Assembly (NCBI RefSeq): GCF_020682705.1
Contig: NZ_JAGTTN010000003.1
Span: 372,001-436,000, forward strand
Direction of reading: 5' to 3'
Length of the DNA stretch: 64,000 nucleotides
Source: Microbacterium allomyrinae
Lineage (GTDB): Bacteria; Actinomycetota; Actinomycetes; Actinomycetales; Microbacteriaceae
Every line of letters starts with the position of its first letter. The first letter of the stretch is position 1. The position numbers and the translations under genes were made by a program. Below, piece after piece: positions 31,109 through 38,869 of the stretch. The notes below the pieces were generated by a model, which saw only the letters and a program-made list of their open reading frames with translations, ran no database searches and was not told the DNA's origin.

Positions 31109-31315
31109 ATGAGCACGCAGGGTACCGTCAAGTGGTTCAACTCGGAGAAGGGATTCGGCTTCATCGCTCCCGATGAGGGCGGCGCAGATGTTTTCGCGCA
31201 CTACAGCGCCATCCAGTCGGGCGGCTACCGCTCCCTCGAGGAGAACCAGCGCGTGGAGTTCGAGATCGCGCAGGGTCCCAAGGGGCTGCAGGCTGAGAAC
31301 ATCCGGCCCATCTGA
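31109..31315 (+). CDS. Cold-shock protein (CspA family)
   Basis: A 68-residue single-strand nucleic acid chaperone. The two RNP motifs are visible as KGFGFI (RNP1) and DVFAHYS (RNP2), with [10 protein letters not shown] at the start. It acts in the cytoplasm on mRNA secondary structure. The start is ATG 31109; the frame stays open upstream, but the added sequence is not protein-like. A terminator-like hairpin follows 5 bp after the stop. Confidence 0.95.
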   Translation: MSTQGTVKWFNSEKGFGFIAPDEGGADVFAHYSAIQSGGYRSLEENQRVEFEIAQGPKGLQAENIRPI

Positions 31316-31320
31316 GCCTC

Positions 31321-31346
31321 CGGTTCCGAGGCATCACTCGGAACCG
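31321..31346. terminator. Terminator-like hairpin after the cold-shock gene
   Basis: CGGTTCCGAG/CTCGGAACCG, a perfect 10-bp stem with 6-nt loop, lies 5 bp after the cspA stop. No U-tract follows. Confidence 0.65.
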
Positions 31347-31357
31347 CCTGAATGATT

Positions 31358-31376
31358 CGACCGCGTCTCGCGGTCG
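31358..31376. terminator. Small hairpin downstream of the fusion gene (minus strand)
   Basis: CGACCGCG/CGCGGTCG with a 3-nt loop forms an 8-bp stem. It lies 140 bp after the stop of the minus-strand gene at 31517, so a terminator role is uncertain. Confidence 0.35.
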
Positions 31377-31496
31377 GCGGCCGCGGCATCCCTACGGACA
31401 CGGACGGGTGCCGCGGCTCAGTCAGGCCCGCAGCGCTGCTCCCGGACGAGGCGGTCCGGAGCGAGGCCGGCGTGGATCGACTCTCGTGGTTCTGCC

Positions 31497-31526
31497 GGGA
31501 TGCAGTCCTTCGGGATTCAGTCCTTC
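31497..31526. repeat. 15-bp tandem duplication across a stop codon
   Basis: GGGATGCAGTCCTTC (31497-31511) is followed directly by GGGATTCAGTCCTTC (31512-31526). The second copy contains the stop codon of the minus-strand gene (31517-31519), so the duplication continues in frame beyond the stop. Confidence 0.7.
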
Positions 31527-33592
31527 GCGCCGCGGACGAGCTCCAGTCCCGCGCCGGCGAACTGGCTGAGGGTTGCATCGGGCAGGAAGGCTCGCGTCAG
31601 CGCCCCGCCGATGCGGGTCAGATCGCTCTCGTCGCGGAAGAGCAGATACATCGTCTCGTAGCGCGGGTGGAACTTCTGCTTGAACCGGTGCAGCGATCCG
31701 AATCCGTAGACGGGTTCGAGGGCGTCGGCCAGTTTGTCGCTGAGCGCCGCGATCAGGCCCGCATCCGGCGGGTAGTCGTGGGCGAGCGGTGCGCCCGAGA
31801 GCGACATGATCTGCGCGCCCTCCTCTGAGAACAGCCGCGCGGACGAGCCGATGAGGTACTCCATCACCGGCCCGAAGCCGCCTTCGCGCCGCCGCATGAG
31901 ATCGAGCGTCCATCCCTTGACGGCTCCGTCGCCGCCGTACACCGGCAGCCACGACAGGAAGCCGTCGACATCGCCGTCGGGCGAGATCGCCAGCGCCAGA
32001 CGCACCTCGGGGTCCTCCGCCTCGACGAGGGTGCCGAGAGTGAAGCCCATCTCGGGCAGGCCCTTGTCGCCCACCCACATCTCCGAGATGGCACGCAGCT
32101 GCTGTTGCACGCCCCATGTCTCGGTCTTGAGATGCGACATCCGGAAGGTCATCTCCTCGCGGCCGGCGCGATTGAGCGATGAGCGCACCGAGTTCCACTG
32201 CTTGCCGGTGAACTGCAGGCCGGGCAGGTCGACGATCGTATCGTCGGCGACCACGATGCTGCGCCAGGTCGACGGCACCGCGGCACGGGTCGCCTCGTCG
32301 GCGCTGAAGAAGCACGGTACGAGCCCGGCGTGCTCCGCCGTGCTGATGAACTCCTCGACGGATGCCGCGCGCGTCTGCGCAGGCCCGAGAGGGTCCGCGA
32401 GCGCGAGCGCGACGCCCGCGCGACGCTGGTACGCGATGATCCCGTGCGCGGTGCGGGCGTAGCTGTTGCCGTCCCACGTGGTCATCCACGACAGCGTGCC
32501 ACCGCCGTCCGCGCGCAGCAGCTGCTTGACGTCGTCGACGCCCGGAGGCGGCTGGATGCCGATCTTGGACTTGCGACGCGCGCGGAACGCGCGGCGGACC
32601 CAGACGAGGTAGACGAGCATGAGCAGCCACAGGAACCCGCTCGCGAGAGCGAGCTCGGTCTCACCGTCGATGGTGGCCTCGACCTGCGCTTCGCTCGTCA
32701 CGACGATGAGCAGGAGCACGAGCGCGGCCGTCAGCACGTTGATCGTGGCCAGGATGATCCCGAGCACCCATGACCAGCGCCGGCCGCGGCGCAGCCCGTT
32801 CGCGATGAGGAGGATCACGACGGTGTCGATCGCGAAGTCGATGAAGCCGCCGGAGGCGGGCTCGGTCGGGCCGAAGGGCCCGTCGGTCGGCACGAGGATG
32901 GTGACGATCTGCGTCGCCCCGAGCACGAGCACCGCGATGAAGGCGATCAGGCGCTGTTCGCGCACCGTCGTGCGCTGCACCCGCAGTGAGCGATCGACGA
33001 ACAGGATCAGCAGCACGGCGAGGAGGTGCTCGAGGTCGGCGAGCGTGCCCCAGAAGAGCATGGCGATGAACACGAAGCCCAGCAGCACCAGCCACCCGCG
33101 CACACGCCACGGCTGCGGGAAGAGCCCGACCGCGGCGGCGATGCACGCCATCGTGCCTCCGGACGCGCCGACGTCGAGCGCCGCCGCCTGGGTCGCGGCC
33201 CACGCCCACGGCAGCTGCGAGAGCACGAGCAGCACCAGAGCGGTCGCGGTGATCGCGAAGAGCTGGCCGACCCAGTAGTACGCCAGGGCGACGCGCGTGC
33301 CGCGGCGGAACTCCAGATACGCCATCCCGCAGAACGTGAGGATCGTGAAGGCATACACCCAGGGCTGGTTGACGAAGAAGGTCCCGGTGACGGGCGTCCA
33401 CCATCGGCCCTCGGCGAAGGCGGGAAGCCCGTAGGCGACGACGTCGAAGAGTTCGGTGCTCTCGAACGGTCGCCAGAGCCCCTGCCAGATCACCCCGGCC
33501 GCGAGGATCAGCGCAACCATGCCGAGCGTCGCGGGCATGCGCCGAACGGCCGCGAAGACGGGGTTCGGCGTTTTCGTCGAGGCCTCGCTCAT
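31517..33592 (-). CDS. Rhomboid-like membrane domain fused to DUF2156 (MprF/LysX-type) domain
   Basis: The C-terminal half (about 345-690) is a DUF2156 domain, the acyltransferase fold of aminoacyl-phosphatidylglycerol synthases such as MprF (segments SWMTTWDGNSY, GIIAYQRRAGVALALADPLG, FSADEAT). The N-terminal half has eight or more membrane segments. Part of it (about 60-200) resembles a rhomboid core: GRWWTPVTGTFFV, a GASGG motif with Ser144, and His189 in ADLEHLL. That is not the flippase domain of classical MprF. The substrate is unknown; lipid modification is likely. ATG 33592 has TAGGGT 6 nt upstream. Confidence 0.85.
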   Translation of the reverse strand: MSEASTKTPNPVFAAVRRMPATLGMVALILAAGVIWQGLWRPFESTELFDVVAYGLPAFAEGRWWTPVTGTFFVNQPWVYAFTILTFCGMAYLEFRRGTRVALAYYWVGQLFAITATALVLLVLSQLPWAWAATQAAALDVGASGGTMACIAAAVGLFPQPWRVRGWLVLLGFVFIAMLFWGTLADLEHLLAVLLILFVDRSLRVQRTTVREQRLIAFIAVLVLGATQIVTILVPTDGPFGPTEPASGGFIDFAIDTVVILLIANGLRRGRRWSWVLGIILATINVLTAALVLLLIVVTSEAQVEATIDGETELALASGFLWLLMLVYLVWVRRAFRARRKSKIGIQPPPGVDDVKQLLRADGGGTLSWMTTWDGNSYARTAHGIIAYQRRAGVALALADPLGPAQTRAASVEEFISTAEHAGLVPCFFSADEATRAAVPSTWRSIVVADDTIVDLPGLQFTGKQWNSVRSSLNRAGREEMTFRMSHLKTETWGVQQQLRAISEMWVGDKGLPEMGFTLGTLVEAEDPEVRLALAISPDGDVDGFLSWLPVYGGDGAVKGWTLDLMRRREGGFGPVMEYLIGSSARLFSEEGAQIMSLSGAPLAHDYPPDAGLIAALSDKLADALEPVYGFGSLHRFKQKFHPRYETMYLLFRDESDLTRIGGALTRAFLPDATLSQFAGAGLELVRGAKD

Positions 33593-33598
33593 GCGATC

Positions 33599-33604
33599 AC
33601 CCTA
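33599..33604 (-). promoter_or_regulatory. Likely leaderless -10 element of the DUF2156 fusion gene
   Basis: TAGGGT on the minus strand ends 6 nt before ATG 33592. Confidence 0.5.
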
Positions 33605-33635
33605 GCGATGGTGCCGACCGGGCGCTCGGCCCGGC

Positions 33636-34907
33636 TCAACGACCGTCAGAAGAGGTCCCGTCGAAGTCGGCGAGGGCTTTCGCGTCTTCGGCGTCGCGGA
33701 TCGCGCGGCGCGCGGAGTCGAGCGCCGCGACCGGATCCTGCGCCTGGCGCGACTGCGCGAGCTCGCGCTGCGCCGACAGCAGGCGCGAGCGCGCGTCGGC
33801 GCCGGCGCGGGAGTGGGCGACGGATGCCTCTGCCTGCGCGATCGCGCCGCGAGCGGCCGCGAGTGTTCCCGGCAGCGCCGTGCGGGCTCCCCGCAGTCGC
33901 TGCTGGGCCGTCCTCGCGTCGCCGAGCGCCAGGTCGAGCCGGCCACGCAGGCGCGCGATGGCGTCCACGGCGCGTGTCGGCCGGCGCGCGGCATCCGTCT
34001 CGATCTGCGTCAATGCGGACTCGATTGCGCGAAGCTCCTCACCGAGGCGATCGGCGTCGACGGGTTCGAGGTGCTCGCGGGTAACCGATGCCTGGCGCAG
34101 CGCCCCCCGCGCAGCGGCGATCTCATCCGGCACGGCCTGGGCCGCCTGGAGGATGAGGCGGTGCGTCTCCTCGAGGATCCGCGCGTCGGCCTCGGCCTTG
34201 CGCAGGGCGCGCTCCGCGGCGGCGAGGTCTGCCAGTGCGCTCAGCGAGGGGTCGGCGGCGCGGGCGGACGCGGCGGCGATGAGGCGCTCGGCTTCACCGG
34301 CCTCGGACAGTGCCGCGTGGGCCGCGCGCGATGCATCCCGCCATTCGTCCTCCGCGAAGCGCGACGACAGCTCGGCCACCAGCGATGCGGGGTCGCCCAT
34401 CGATGCGCGCAGTCGTACGAGCCGTTCGTGTGCCGCATCGACCTGACTCGCCGCCGACACGTTCGCGCGCACCCAGGCGCCGTGCTCGACGCGGGCTGCC
34501 GCGATGCGGCCGAGGGCATCGGCGGCGTCACGGTCGATGCGAACCGCGACGCGGCGGATCTCGACGGGAGCGACTCCGGGCGCGCTGATCGCGCGGTACT
34601 GCTCGAATGCCTTGTCGCGCACGTGCTGGGCGGTGAGCCGCGCGCGGCGCAGCGACGTCGGAGCGCCGCCGCCGTACAGGGCGCCCGACAGTCCCACCTC
34701 GAGGTCGAGTTCGTCGACCTCGTCGTCGAGCCGAACGAGGGTGGCGCCGGCCTTCGCCCTCACCTGCTCGGCGGCGGCCCGCGCCTTCGGCGAACGCCGG
34801 GCGCGGCGGACGCCCCACACGACCACCGTCACGGCGATCGCCGCGACGGCGAACACGACCAGCGGCGGGATCACCCAGCCGAGGATCGTGGTCGCGAGTT
34901 CAGGCAT
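33636..34907 (-). CDS. Membrane-anchored coiled-coil protein of unknown function
   Basis: I do not recognise a family. The 423-residue protein has one N-terminal transmembrane segment (about 9-31, GWVIPPLVVFAVAAIAVTVV), then a long alanine-, arginine- and glutamate-rich helical region (about 40-410) typical of extended coiled coils. ATG 34907 is preferred over GTG 34919. Its start overlaps the stop of the HAD gene by 8 bp, so both are on one transcript. The layout resembles structural or scaffolding membrane proteins. Confidence 0.7.
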   Translation of the reverse strand: MPELATTILGWVIPPLVVFAVAAIAVTVVVWGVRRARRSPKARAAAEQVRAKAGATLVRLDDEVDELDLEVGLSGALYGGGAPTSLRRARLTAQHVRDKAFEQYRAISAPGVAPVEIRRVAVRIDRDAADALGRIAAARVEHGAWVRANVSAASQVDAAHERLVRLRASMGDPASLVAELSSRFAEDEWRDASRAAHAALSEAGEAERLIAAASARAADPSLSALADLAAAERALRKAEADARILEETHRLILQAAQAVPDEIAAARGALRQASVTREHLEPVDADRLGEELRAIESALTQIETDAARRPTRAVDAIARLRGRLDLALGDARTAQQRLRGARTALPGTLAAARGAIAQAEASVAHSRAGADARSRLLSAQRELAQSRQAQDPVAALDSARRAIRDAEDAKALADFDGTSSDGR

Positions 34908-35613
34908 CGGCGCCGGCACCCGCTCCGGGGTGGTCGAACAGCAGCAGGGCGCGAAGCTGGGCGACGTCGTCGACCGCGGCCTGCGCGCCGTCGGCCTCGT
35001 GCGGCCAGCTGAAGCCCCAGCGCACGAAGATCACGGGCACACCCTGCGCGGCACCGCCCTCGACATCGTGGTGGCGGTCGCCGATGAGGACGGGACGGCT
35101 CGTCTCGACGCCCGCGGCCTCGAGACGGCGAAGAGCCTCGGCGACGATGTCGGACTTCGCGCTCAGCGTCTTCTCGTCGGGGGTCGCCCCGACGATCGCG
35201 GTGAGCGAGGTCGACAGGTCGAAGTGGTCCATCAGCGCGACGACCTGCACCTCGGGCTTCGAGCTCGCGGTGGACTGCGCCACACCGGCGGCCGCGATGT
35301 CCCGGATCAGGTCGGCCACGCCGTCGAAGAGGCGTGCGCCCGTCGTGTAGCCGTCGGCCTTGCCCAGCACCCGGTAGAACGCGACGGCCTCGGTCGCCTC
35401 GGCCGGTGTCATCCCGACGTTCACCTGGAAGGACTCGTACATCGGAGGCCCGATCCAGTGCACGAGCTCGGCGCGGGTCGGCGGGCGCTTGCCGAAGTGG
35501 TCGAGAGTGATCGTCAGGCGACGCAGGATGCCGTCCGAGGCATCCACGATCGTGCCGTCGACGTCCCACAGAACGCAGGTCCACGGCGAGGGGGACGGGG
35601 ATCGGGTCGGCAT
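34900..35613 (-). CDS. HAD-superfamily hydrolase, phosphoglycolate phosphatase-like
   Basis: The 237-residue protein has HAD motif I DVDGTIVDAS (nucleophile Asp near residue 17), motif II STASSKP, the conserved Lys in TPDEKTLSAKSD, and motif IV GDRHHDVEG, so it should be an active phosphatase. The helical cap between motifs I and II is of the Gph/PgmB type. The ATG has TAGGCT 6 nt upstream. The coupled coiled-coil gene gives no hint of a substrate. Confidence 0.9.
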   Translation of the reverse strand: MPTRSPSPSPWTCVLWDVDGTIVDASDGILRRLTITLDHFGKRPPTRAELVHWIGPPMYESFQVNVGMTPAEATEAVAFYRVLGKADGYTTGARLFDGVADLIRDIAAAGVAQSTASSKPEVQVVALMDHFDLSTSLTAIVGATPDEKTLSAKSDIVAEALRRLEAAGVETSRPVLIGDRHHDVEGGAAQGVPVIFVRWGFSWPHEADGAQAAVDDVAQLRALLLFDHPGAGAGADA

Positions 35614-35619
35614 GCTTCC

Positions 35620-35625
35620 AGCCTA
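35620..35625 (-). promoter_or_regulatory. Likely leaderless -10 element of the HAD gene
   Basis: TAGGCT on the minus strand ends 6 nt before ATG 35613. Confidence 0.5.
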
Positions 35626-35754
35626 TGCGGCCGCGCGGATCGCGACCGCGCGCTGCGCGAAGGGTACGCGAGCGCAGCGGCTGCACTTTCTTGATGTGGC
35701 GCTACAGATCCGTGGGGCCGCAACAGGAAAGTGGCGCCCAAGCCAGCGGCTACG

Positions 35755-36450
35755 TCAGAACAGACGCGGGGCGCCGGACTGGATGCCCTTCATGCCCTCG
35801 TAGTCGAGGGTGACGCAGCGGATGCCGCGGTCCGAGGCGAGCACCTTCGCCTGCGGCTTGATCTCCTGCGCGGCGAACACGCCGGTCACGGGAGCGAGGT
35901 GCGGGTCGCGCCCGAGCAGCTCGAGGTAGCGGGTGAGCTGCTCGACGCCGTCGATGTCGCCGCGACGCTTCACCTCGACGGCGATCGTGCCGCCGGCGGG
36001 ATCGCGCAGCAGCAGGTCGACGGGTCCGATCGCCGTCGGGAACTCGCGGCGCACCAGGGTCAGGCCGTCGCCGATGACCTCGACCTGCTCCGCGAGCAGG
36101 CGCTGCAGGTCGGCCTCGACGCCGTCCTTCTGCAGGCCCGGGTCGATGCCGAGCTCGTGGGACGTGTCGTGCAGCACCTCGTAGATGCGCACCAGCAGCG
36201 CATCGCCGGTCTTGGCATGGGTGACCCGCCAGTGCTCGAGCACTCCTGCGGCGGCGGACTCGGCATCCGGAATCTCCACGTCGAGGCGGCACGGCGGGCT
36301 CATCCAGTTCAGCGGCTTGTACGAGCCTCCGTCGGAGTGCACCAGCAGCGAACCGTCGCCCTTGTGCACCAGCAGCCGGGTGGCCAGCGGCAGGTGGGCA
36401 TTGAGCCGCCCGGTGTAATCCACGGAGCAGCGGGCGATGACGAGACGCAC
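35755..36450 (-). CDS. nucS: Mismatch endonuclease NucS/EndoMS
   Basis: NucS cuts both strands at mismatches and is the non-MutS mismatch-repair nuclease of actinobacteria and archaea. The 231-residue protein has an N-terminal DNA-binding domain (about 1-115) and a C-terminal RecB-like nuclease domain with GPVDLLLRD and [16 protein letters not shown], carrying the catalytic Asp/Glu/Lys. The C-terminal tail ends GAPRLF and may bind the beta clamp, as in mycobacteria. GTG 36450 has TAGGCT 6 nt upstream. Confidence 0.96.
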   Translation of the reverse strand: MRLVIARCSVDYTGRLNAHLPLATRLLVHKGDGSLLVHSDGGSYKPLNWMSPPCRLDVEIPDAESAAAGVLEHWRVTHAKTGDALLVRIYEVLHDTSHELGIDPGLQKDGVEADLQRLLAEQVEVIGDGLTLVRREFPTAIGPVDLLLRDPAGGTIAVEVKRRGDIDGVEQLTRYLELLGRDPHLAPVTGVFAAQEIKPQAKVLASDRGIRCVTLDYEGMKGIQSGAPRLF

Positions 36451-36456
36451 CCGACG

Positions 36457-36462
36457 AGCCTA
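36457..36462 (-). promoter_or_regulatory. Likely leaderless -10 element of nucS
   Basis: TAGGCT on the minus strand ends 6 nt before GTG 36450. Confidence 0.5.
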
Positions 36463-36496
36463 GCCCGCCGTCCCTCGCCGGGGCGCCGGATGCGCG

Positions 36497-37732
36497 TCAG
36501 TGGTGCGTGTGGCCGGCGCCCACGGTCGATCCGGCGATCGGCTTCGCGGCCGGGGACGCGAGTCCGGATGCCACGGCCAGCGCGACGAGGATGTACAGGG
36601 TGTTCAGCAGTCCGATCTGCTCGCTGATGAACCCGAGGATGGGCGGCCCGCAGAGGAACGAGATGTACCCGATCGTGGCGGCGGCACTCACTCGCGCGGC
36701 AGCCTTCGCGGGATCATCCGCGGCGGCCGACATGCCGAGCGGGAAGCCCAGCGACACACCCGCTCCCCACAGTGCCGCGCCCACGAAGACGAGCGGGATG
36801 CTCGGGGCGAGGATGAACAGCAGCAGGCCGCCTGCGGCGAGCACCGAGAGCACCCGGAGCGTGGCGACACGACCGAACCGATCGACCAGCGGACCGCCGA
36901 AGATGCGCACGATCGTCATGCTCACCGAGAACACCGTGAGTCCGAGCGCGCCGATGGCGGGGGCGGCGCCGTGCCCCTCGACCATGCCGAGTGCGAGCCA
37001 GTCGTTGGCACCACCCTCGGCGAAGGCCATGCCGAGCATGATGACGCCGAGCGCGTAGGTGCGCGGCTCGCGCCATGCCGCCATCGCGGTGTGCAGGCGC
37101 TCGCGCCAGTGCGGCTTGTCGGCGGCGGCCTCGGTGTCGCCGGTCAGCTCCCGCGCAGGGACGTTCGCGAAGGACGCGAACGCGATGAGCACGATGATGA
37201 CCGCCATCACGGCGGTGTGGAACACGACGTCGACGTGCCATCCGGCGGCGGCCGCGCCGATGCCTGCGCCGATGACGGTGCCGAAGCTGAAGAACGCATG
37301 GAAGAGCGGCAGGATCGTCTTGCCCGACTGCTTCTCGATCGCCGCGCCCTCGACGTTCATCATGACGTCGACGGCGCCGTTGCCCAGGCCGAAGAGCACG
37401 AGGCCGGCCACCACGACGATGTAGGAGTGCACGAGGTCGGTGCCCACGCCGATGATCGCGACGCCGGCGGCGAACACGATCATCGCGACGAGCATGCCCC
37501 GTCGTGCACCGAAGCGCGCGAGCACCAGATTCGCGAGCGACAGGCCGACGATCGACGCGATGCCCGCGCCGAGCAGCATGAGCCCGATCTCGATGTTGTC
37601 GACGTCGAGCGCAAGCTTGATCGCGGGCACGCGCGACGCCCATGTCGCGATGCTGAGGCCGCTCGCGAGGAAAATCGCGAAGACTGCCGTGCGCCAGCGC
37701 ACGTACTGCGAACGGGTGAGGGCGGTTTCCAT
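36497..37732 (-). CDS. MFS transporter
   Basis: A 411-residue permease with about twelve hydrophobic segments and the loop-2 motif region LANLVLARFGARRGMLVA. The sequence resembles the MFS subgroup that includes FucP- and YbjJ-like proteins, but the substrate is not identifiable. ATG 37732 has TAATGT 7 nt upstream; the frame stays open far upstream, but that is antisense to the regulator. It is divergent from a LacI gene with a shared operator-like palindrome between them, suggesting sugar or polyol transport. Confidence 0.9.
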   Translation of the reverse strand: METALTRSQYVRWRTAVFAIFLASGLSIATWASRVPAIKLALDVDNIEIGLMLLGAGIASIVGLSLANLVLARFGARRGMLVAMIVFAAGVAIIGVGTDLVHSYIVVVAGLVLFGLGNGAVDVMMNVEGAAIEKQSGKTILPLFHAFFSFGTVIGAGIGAAAAGWHVDVVFHTAVMAVIIVLIAFASFANVPARELTGDTEAAADKPHWRERLHTAMAAWREPRTYALGVIMLGMAFAEGGANDWLALGMVEGHGAAPAIGALGLTVFSVSMTIVRIFGGPLVDRFGRVATLRVLSVLAAGGLLLFILAPSIPLVFVGAALWGAGVSLGFPLGMSAAADDPAKAAARVSAAATIGYISFLCGPPILGFISEQIGLLNTLYILVALAVASGLASPAAKPIAGSTVGAGHTHH

Positions 37733-37739
37733 GCCGACC

Positions 37740-37745
37740 ACATTA
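37740..37745 (-). promoter_or_regulatory. Likely leaderless -10 element of the MFS gene
   Basis: TAATGT on the minus strand ends 7 nt before ATG 37732. The palindrome at 37747-37758 falls in the spacer directly upstream, where a bound repressor would block RNA polymerase. Confidence 0.5.
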
Positions 37746-37746
37746 C

Positions 37747-37758
37747 CGAATCGATTCG
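37747..37758. promoter_or_regulatory. Candidate LacI-type operator
   Basis: CGAATCGATTCG is a perfect 12-bp palindrome with the central CG usual in LacI-family operators. It lies in the 63-bp gap between the divergent MFS and LacI genes, touching both promoter regions. Confidence 0.65.
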
Positions 37759-37779
37759 ATGGGTTGCCGCGGACCCGAG

Positions 37780-37785
37780 TAGCAT
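37780..37785 (+). promoter_or_regulatory. Candidate -10 element of the LacI gene
   Basis: TAGCAT lies 10 nt before the ATG at 37796, so the leader would be only a few bases long. The -35 region would overlap the operator palindrome. Confidence 0.4.
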
Positions 37786-37795
37786 CGTCCTCGAA

Positions 37796-38869
37796 ATGAG
37801 CATGCGACGAGCCACCATCTCGGATGTCGCCCGCGAGGCCGGAGTCTCGCCGTCGACGGCATCCGTGGTCTTCAGCGGCAAGACGCCGGTGTCGGACGCC
37901 ACCCGGCGCCGCGTGATCGACGCCGCCGCCGCACTCGGCTACACCGGGCCCGACCCGCGGGCGGCGTCGCTGCGCCGCGGCCGTTCCGGAATCGTCGGGG
38001 TCGTGTTCGAGGAGCACCTCGGCACCGCCTTCCTCGACCCGGTCAAGACCCTGATGATGGACGGCCTCGCCGACGGGGTCGCCTCGCTCGGCGCAGGCCT
38101 GCTGCTGCTGCGCGACCACGAGCCGACGGGCGGCGGCGCGTCGCTCATGTCGGCGCCCCTCGACGCGGCGGTGCTCATCGGCTGCAGCGGGCTGCTGCGC
38201 GAATCCCTCGATACGGTCCGGGCCCGCGGCATCCCTGTCGTGGTCATCGAGGGCGATGCCGGAGACGACGTGCCGCGCATCGATCTCGACAACCGCGAGG
38301 CGCAGCGCCAGGCCGCCAGCCACGTGCGCGCGCTCGGCCACCGGGCCGTCGTCGTCGTGACGCTGCCGGCCCGTGCGGGATGGGACGGCGGATGGCTGCG
38401 CGATGACACCGAGATCCTCGTCGATGTGACCCGCGAGCGCCTCGCCGGCGCGATGGACGTCTTCCCCGATGCCGCCGCCTACGCCGCCGGCGCGAGTTCG
38501 ATCGACGAGGGGTTCGCGGCCGGGCGCGCGGTGCTCGCCGACCCCGAGCGCCGGCCGACCGCGGTGATCGCGCAGAGCGACCTGCTGGCAGCCGGTGTGA
38601 TCCGCGCGGCCGAGGAGGCGGGGCTGCGCGTGCCCGAAGACCTCAGCGTCACCGGATTCGACGGGATCGTGGTCGACGGACTCGCTCCGTACGAGCTGAC
38701 GACGCTCGTGCAGCCCGCGACCGAGAAGGGGCGCGCCGCCGGCAGTGCCGTGGCGGCGATGCTCGAGGGCGGCGATGCGGCATCGATCCGCTTCACCTGC
38801 ACGTTCCGCGAAGGCAATACGACCGCACCGGCCGCGGCGCACGTCGCTGGAGGCCTTCCCCGGAGCTAG
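37796..38869 (+). CDS. LacI-family transcriptional regulator
   Basis: The 357-residue protein has an N-terminal helix-turn-helix with ATISDVAREAGVSPSTASVVFSG followed by the hinge region, and a periplasmic-binding-protein-like ligand domain (about 65-345). ATG 37796 is the first start after the shared promoter region. It most likely represses the divergent transporter and itself through the palindrome between them. Its stop shares the tetranucleotide CTAG with the stop of the convergent gene. Confidence 0.93.
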   Translation: MSMRRATISDVAREAGVSPSTASVVFSGKTPVSDATRRRVIDAAAALGYTGPDPRAASLRRGRSGIVGVVFEEHLGTAFLDPVKTLMMDGLADGVASLGAGLLLLRDHEPTGGGASLMSAPLDAAVLIGCSGLLRESLDTVRARGIPVVVIEGDAGDDVPRIDLDNREAQRQAASHVRALGHRAVVVVTLPARAGWDGGWLRDDTEILVDVTRERLAGAMDVFPDAAAYAAGASSIDEGFAAGRAVLADPERRPTAVIAQSDLLAAGVIRAAEEAGLRVPEDLSVTGFDGIVVDGLAPYELTTLVQPATEKGRAAGSAVAAMLEGGDAASIRFTCTFREGNTTAPAAAHVAGGLPRS

